Assembly (NCBI RefSeq): GCF_043290135.1
Contig: NW_027464588.1
Span: 743,501-807,500 of the forward strand
Reading direction: 5' to 3'
DNA: 64,000 nt
Origin: Rhipicephalus microplus
Taxonomy: Eukaryota > Arthropoda > Arachnida > Ixodida > Ixodidae
A model generated the notes under the pieces. That model saw only the letters and a list, made by a program, of their open reading frames with translations. It was not told where the DNA came from and searched no databases. This document shows, piece after piece, positions 58,393 to 64,000 of this stretch. Within the stretch, counting starts at the first letter, position 1, and each line of letters opens with the position of its first letter. The translations under genes and the position numbers were made by a program.

Positions 58393-59699
58393 TCAAGCTC
58401 TCTTTTGATCCACTTTTATTTCTTCACATTTATTTCGCAATTACTTCTAATAGCATCCCCTACACTTTCCCTGCTAATATTGTCTGTTATTTCTCATTAA
58501 AATTGTGTCTAAAAAAGAAAACGCGCCCTGAAGTTTGCGCTTTCATTCTTTGCCTGTATATATATTTTACACTTCTTCCCCCCCCCCTCCGTCCCCCCTA
58601 TTTGTTCCTTTCTTAAGCGTTGGGCCAGGGCAATGATGACTGCGCTCGGCCGAACGCTCAGAAAAGCGTTGCGACTAGCCAGATGTAATTTCACTGCTAT
58701 AACTCTACATGACCCTTTATTATCCGTAATTTTACATGCACTTGGATTTTCTTTGATGGATCTCTGCAAGAAAAGCCTCGCCACCGAAGACATCATATGA
58801 AGTCGACTAATACAGTGAAGCCAAGAATGTCACGGGGTGGGGTGGCGTTATATGTACGTTAAGTTTAAATTTAGTAATTACGAATAAGTAGAAAAGTTCA
58901 CAGACGTGAACAAGGAAATCACTCGCCGCTTTTGTATACCAAACTCAGCACCTCCGATTGCCGCGTGTGATCTCTTCAGCGGTGGTCGTTCCGACGTCCC
59001 CCTTTTTAGGTAGTTCTGTAAACTTTTTGTAAGCGCAACTAAAGGATAGTTAGCCAGCGCCACTCGTGACCATGACGTAACCACAATTGCGAGCTCGCAA
59101 CTCACATATGAACGCCCTCATGCTATACCTAAAGACATCAAATCTGTCTTATGACTGTGACGCATACGAAGAAAGAATGAATCAAGGGAGCCGCTTTTTA
59201 CAAGTATTTGTGTCTAACAGGAACAAAAAAAAGTAAGAACGGGCAGTCAGTTTACCATATTTCGCCCATTCATAAAAACAGAGGCGTGCAATTAGAGCGA
59301 TTACACGAGGCACCACACACCATGCACCGATGATGCAGTACACCCATAGAGTTTTCGTATAGCTGCTTGACTCGAAAGTAAGATCCTCGACAACTGAAAT
59401 ATATGATGCTAACAGTCTGGTGACACGAAGTAGTACAAGAAAATAAATACAGAAAGCAGCACTCGCGTTTATTTGTAATAACTTTGTGTGCTCGCACTGT
59501 TAGTAAAATATGCGTCTGATTGATTGTCTACGGCAGTGCTATTGATTACCGCGTTCGTGACATTTCTTAATCGTAAACCGCTCTTCCCTATTTTCTGATG
59601 TAGTAACACCACAATGTTAATCTCTATTTCTCAGTATAGTCGATTATTCGCCTTTATTTACTGGGACTGTGTCCTCTTTTGAATTTCGCCTTCTTGAAG

Positions 59700-59855
59700 G
59701 ACGACCTTGGTTATGTGATGAGAACCACGAGGTCCTCTCCGAACGAGATATGTACGCTCATGTTCGGCAGAACGTGCGGAAATTTGACGTTGCCCGAACA
59801 CGTGTGGGAGATTGACGTTCCCGAAAGGCCTTCCTCCACCAGATCAGCAACCAAG
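59700..59855 (+). CDS. SMPD1: Acid sphingomyelinase, end of saposin domain and linker exon
   Basis: It encodes residues 151-202: DDLGYVMRTTRSSPNEICTL, then MFGRTCGNLTLPEHVWEIDV and a Ser/Arg-rich linker. The last two saposin cysteines are about C168 and C176, in the SPxEaCgLlxGxTCG pattern of acid sphingomyelinases. NLT is a potential glycosylation site. The donor GTAAGG begins at 59856 (phase 0). An extended frame past the donor (VRVSRLF) is intron sequence. The Pro-rich linker of vertebrate enzymes is replaced by a shorter PERPSSTRSATK. Confidence 0.88.
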
Positions 59856-62800
59856 GTAAGGGTGAGTCGCTTGTTCGTCCAATATACGGTTCGTAGTGTG
59901 GTTGTTTTTAGTGACGGCTTGAATAAATTACCCAGCATGAGTCTCTAATTCGATAACTATCAATACACTCGAACGCGTCTTTTGACAGGCTGCAGTATCT
60001 AGAAATTGGTTCATCCTCATCACCTCATGCACTGAAAGTGTTCGCGAGTATCCATCATGGAAGCGTGGTTAAGGTTTCATTGCTGTCATTCAGTACTTAT
60101 GGTTGCTGATAATGTATGTGGCTCTAAACTTGCTCGCTGAAGACTTCGTTGCTACAAAACACATGCACACACACGCAGCCATTCCCAGGGCATGGGGACA
60201 TTAAAATCCCTCTACCTCTCAAAAGTAGCGAAAGCTTTCCATTCAGCCGCTACTCCTTGCGATGGGCGGATTGGTGACACATGAACTTTTGGCCTTCGCG
60301 CCGCGCACAAAGGGTCCAGCGACGGCAGCGCTCCTCCGGCGAGAGATACGGATGACTGCACTTTCAAACATAGAGTCAGATAGCTTTAGCAAATACAGAG
60401 CAGTTCACGCACCTCTGTCACTTTGTTGTTGTAGTCTATAAATTTTTGTGTACTTGAAGTTGAGGAAATGCCGAAATATAGCGTTTGAATTCAATGTTTG
60501 AAGCGTGGCGTGCTCGATGCCGGGTCTCAATGCCTTCGGTTGTGTTACCGCGTGGACGAAGGAAAGACCGTAATTTCTTTCTGTTCCTCGCGGTGACAGA
60601 AATACATGCTTAAGGATGGTATGACCTCACAGAATCAGTGGCAAAAAAGTTTTCGCCACAGGAAACAACCGGCTGTGTGAAGGGGTTTGGGTTTTGTAAA
60701 ATTCGTGACTTCAAGCAGTCTTTTGCCTGGCGGCAGGCTTTTCTTCGTGCATATGCGTGAGCATTATCACAGTAACACTGCAATTGATTTGCCATTCTTC
60801 ATGCCGTAAATGTGTGCGCATTATACAATGCTGTCACGCCCGTATTTCAGCAGTAGATAGATTGGAAACCAATACAGTGGCTTTTGTTTTTCTCGACGGG
60901 CTGGCTCCGCTACTAAAAGCTCCCAAGTGAAGAAATATTTCTGATTAGTTTTTTACCACACCTTGTCATGCCTGCGGCACCGAGCATCTTCGCTAATTTG
61001 CCAATGCAAAAAGAACGGAGGCCATGCTACAAGCGAATGGGAAAGAATCAGTATTCATAACAAACCTTCCAAGAAAAACTTTGCTGTGAATTCATGCAAT
61101 AGTACCACATTTTTAATGAGTACTCTTTTATATACTTGTGCATTCTAACTAAAGTCACCTAACACAGAATTTTTGCTTGCAGTCTAGTTTTAGGGCCTGT
61201 CGATGTATGCATACCTCAAGTTTATTTGAAATTGCATTAGGTAACATTGCAACCGGGTCATGAATGTGGCGGGGGTAGTAAATGGGGAACGGCTTTGCAT
61301 AAATGTACTACATCTTCAAAAATCCTAAAGCTTTAAAATTTGCGAAACACTCTTGAGCACGGTAGACTTTCTATATATTGAAAGGTACTTTGGTTTCTAT
61401 TATTCCACACAAGCAGTGCATCTCGTTCTCCTAAATGACCTTATTACAGAGTGGTTATTAAACGAAGCAGGCGTAGTTGTAAATACCGGGTAATTATAGG
61501 GATACTTCTAAAAGCTGACAATTTCAATGAAACGAGTCATAGCGCATGTTAGGTGACTCACACTACGCAAGCTTACCCCTGAAGTTTCAGAAAGTAGCAG
61601 TACGCTCACAACGTGTTTTTTTTTCATAATAAAAACAATCTGTACATCTATTCCTATCTACGCTGAGCTTGAAAACACGCAAAAAACGAAAATATGAAAA
61701 ACATGCTTGACAACTGCTGTGGAAGATTGCTCAGAAGCTGCTTCAGGAAAGAAAGTGTTTTACTTCAACGTTTAGCGTATTCCAAGATCATTAGTTGCCC
61801 CCTGTCATTTAAAGTTTCTTGAGCCCCTTTCGCCGCAAATGACAGTAATTAACAGGTTCAAGTGCTCACAGAGAGTGGTTTCAGGCGACCTCGGGTTGCA
61901 TACGAGCGAGCGGAGCGTCGGCTGCTAGTGCTGCTGCTGCTTGGACCCCTCAAGAGGGCGTGCGTGTATTTGTCGTTGCTTTTAAACTGTAGAAACTTTA
62001 GGGGACATCTGTACGTGGCGCCATCTTTTGGAGACAGCAACAGCGTCCTGCTATGACTGAATGAGCTATAAGCAGTAAAAGTTAAATCTCTTGAAGAAAG
62101 CTAGTCGTAAAAAAACGACTTCAGGTTTTATACAGCAGAGATCTAGTGGAATATTTTGGTGAAATCACTATTACACTACTATGCTAGTGGCTTCCCAAGA
62201 CAACTGAACACTGTAAATTAGAAACACAACGTCCCATTGTAAAGCATTTAACATTCTGGCAAGCCACGTGGTTTGTAAGGCGACAATCATTTTAACAGAG
62301 TGTTCGAATAAGTCTGCTGCATATAACCAGGAGTCGTTTTATTATACTGAGCTTTCTTCGAGAGATACGTTTTTTTTTTTGCTTATTTCGCATTAGGTTA
62401 CGTTCAGCCACCACTGTCTTTCACGAGAGATGGCGCTAGAACCCTGGTCATCTTTACCCGAAAACTGAAGCAAGAAAAAAACAATAACTAAGCACTGATA
62501 GATGAAAACAATAATGTATTGACAGCTACAGAAACGTAGGCGACCATCTGGGAATCACTTGAATTTCACTCGTGAACTCATGGCGACGTCGTATTTTTTG
62601 CAAAAACTAATTATCGGGAAACATCTTCAAGGCATTCCAAAGTGTGGTTTACCAACGGTGGTGTAATAAAAAGTTGTGACATGCACCGTAACACGAAATA
62701 ATAGGCGCCACGTAAAAGCAAGCTCAAAGACATGTTCCAATAAGCAACGAAATGAAACTACGCCAGGACGCTGAGCACATGCGTGCAACTATTGCCAACG

Positions 62801-63223
62801 TATTATGCACGCTGTATGTACAGAAATGACATTTTTGCTATCGACATTGGCAAGTAACTGTATGTAATAAAACCAATCTTCAGATAGCGGTAAAAAATGG
62901 TGTTTTGAGCATTACTTATACTTACATTGAACTGCCTACCTAGATAAACAACACTGACCTCTCCGCCCCCGTACCAATACTTGGTCTATCAATTATCAAC
63001 ATTAGGCAGTTATACTAGTAAGTGAATACGGTAAGCTTTACACAGTAGACCTCACAAAAAACTGCATAGATGTGTCCGTGTCACTGCTCAGCACTGACGC
63101 ATAAAAAGTGAACTGGTAAGAGAGCCAGCGAATGCTAAGCTTGTTACATTCAACATATTTGCGACAAGCAATTAAAGCGTGAGATTTAGGTCTAGTGTAT
63201 CGTTCCTGGTTGGACTCGAGCAG
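59856..63223 (+). other. Sphingomyelinase intron 3
   Basis: It contains the dispersed repeat copy at 62085-62455. No exon recognised. The acceptor TGGACTCGAGCAG ends at 63223. Confidence 0.6.
62085..62455 (+). repeat. Dispersed repeat, copy B (relative at 10670-11005)
   Basis: It shares ordered blocks with copy A: CAGCAGAGATCTAGTGGAAT, CTGGCAAGCCACGTGGTT, a T10 run, and CACGAGAGATGGCGCT near the end. It is diverged and in the same orientation. No coding potential; family unknown. Confidence 0.6.
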
Positions 63224-63469
63224 GTACGGTCAAGGGACACGTCGGAGTCGTCCCTTCGTGTGCTGCAGCTGTCGGACACGCACTACGACCCTGAATACAC
63301 CGAAGGCAGCCTGGCAGCCTGCGACGCGCCCCTGTGCTGCCAGCCTGATTCGGGAGAGGTGCAGAATGACACCGACCGGGCGGGACGCTGGGGGGACTTC
63401 CGCCATTGTGACGTGCCCTTCCGCACGCTGGACAGCATGCTCGAGCACGTCGGAACTCATGAACGCCAG
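63224..63469 (+). CDS. SMPD1: Acid sphingomyelinase, start of the metallophosphoesterase domain
   Basis: It encodes residues 203-284. LRVLQLSDTHYDPEY carries the first metal-binding motif D-x-H (about D220 and H222, equivalent to human D206 and H208). ACDAPLCCQPDSG and RWGDFRHCDVPFRTLDSML follow, closely matching the human PLCCR...[20 protein letters not shown] region. The donor GTGAAA begins at 63470 (phase 0). The remaining metal ligands (the GDIPAHD, GNHE and HxH motifs) are to the right of the window. Gene identity is secure at family level. Whether this is SMPD1 itself or a tick-specific paralogue cannot be told from this piece. Confidence 0.93.
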
Positions 63470-64000
63470 GTGAAAAATTGTTCCTCTTGTGTGTAAGAAG
63501 AAAGAGCACTTCGATATCGTGCAATGCTGCGCCCCTTCTCAGATCGCATCAATTCGGAGTCAGTTCTTCATGGTATGACTGTGTCTTACTGTACATGGCT
63601 CTTTGGTGTCCCTGCTAATGCGCCTGTAGAGCTGTGCTTTTATGTCTGTGTACTTTCCTCAAAAATGAACTCGCCTGCCCATTTTGCCCGCTATTTCTTC
63701 TTCAGTTAGAAAAGATGTTCACACTATCACAGGTCGGCAAAACTTGCAGAGCTCACTCCCATTCAGTCATGAAATATGTTTCAAGCTTTGAACTTAGTTG
63801 AACTTGGACTCGCGAAAACATTACTCGCCCGGACTAACTCACCTTCAGACTCACAGCTGAATCTGAGTCTGAGTGAGTCCGAGTAAGCCGACTCATGAGC
63901 GAGTGCGCCAAGCTATGCACTTTATATGCCCTTCATCAGGAGTGAAAAAGGCGCGCTGACAATATGCAAGTATTGGCCAAGCTAGTACAAACGTCTTATA
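63470..64000 (+). other. Sphingomyelinase intron 4, start
   Basis: Non-coding. A short GAGTC/GACTC-rich run (CTGAATCTGAGTCTGAGTGA) lies near 63850-63885. No further exon is recognised before the window ends. Confidence 0.6.

Overview
The window looks like nuclear DNA of an arthropod with a large, repeat-rich genome, most probably a hard tick (Ixodida, metastriate type). The reasons are multi-kilobase introns, a tRNA-derived SINE whose head and body resemble the tick Ruka family, several chelicerate-style retroelements, and long TA microsatellites. The species assignment is inference. The two host genes are recognised from protein motifs only.

Two host genes lie on the + strand, and both are cut by a window edge. 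The first is the 3' part of the gene for the 26S proteasome lid subunit PSMD6/Rpn7. It has six exons at 4658-4803, 11669-11888, 14163-14271, 15108-15276, 17818-17923 and 23739-23807. These join in frame into 272 residues, about the last 70% of the protein including the PCI domain, and a poly(A) signal follows at 23913. The 5' exons lie left of the window. The second is the 5' part of an acid sphingomyelinase (SMPD1-like) gene with four exons at 49084-49341, 57478-57669, 59700-59855 and 63224-63469. They encode a signal peptide, a saposin-B domain and the first metal-binding motif of the phosphoesterase domain. The rest lies right of the window. The two genes are unrelated in function.

Most of the remainder is mobile DNA. 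From left to right: a rearranged Ty3/gypsy relic (638-3280, with an inverted LTR); an RTE-like LINE on the minus strand (5819-8895) with a tRNA-like block at its 5' end; a 5'-truncated LINE tail (11012-11460); a heavily decayed sense-strand RTE-like LINE inside the last PSMD6 intron (19128-22133); a Helitron-like relic (25340-25830); an apparently intact, young Ty3/gypsy element (26937-32162, minus strand) sitting inside a TA microsatellite; a foldback/MITE-like element with three 60-bp repeats (33650-34107); a truncated I-superfamily LINE with RNase H (36917-38700); several SINEs with perfect target-site duplications; a 1.65-kb non-autonomous DNA-transposon candidate with a nested SINE (50512-52157); and a nearly intact APE-type LINE (53520-56910) inside intron 1 of the sphingomyelinase gene.

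The most informative observations are the gag/pol junction of the young gypsy element (a GGGAAAC heptamer directly followed by the gag TAG stop, with pro-pol open in the -1 frame), its placement inside a TA repeat, the nested MITE/SINE structure at 50.5-52.2 kb, and the inverted-LTR structure at 0.6-1.0 kb. I found no CRISPR array, rRNA gene or convincing functional tRNA gene. Boundaries of degraded repeats are approximate.
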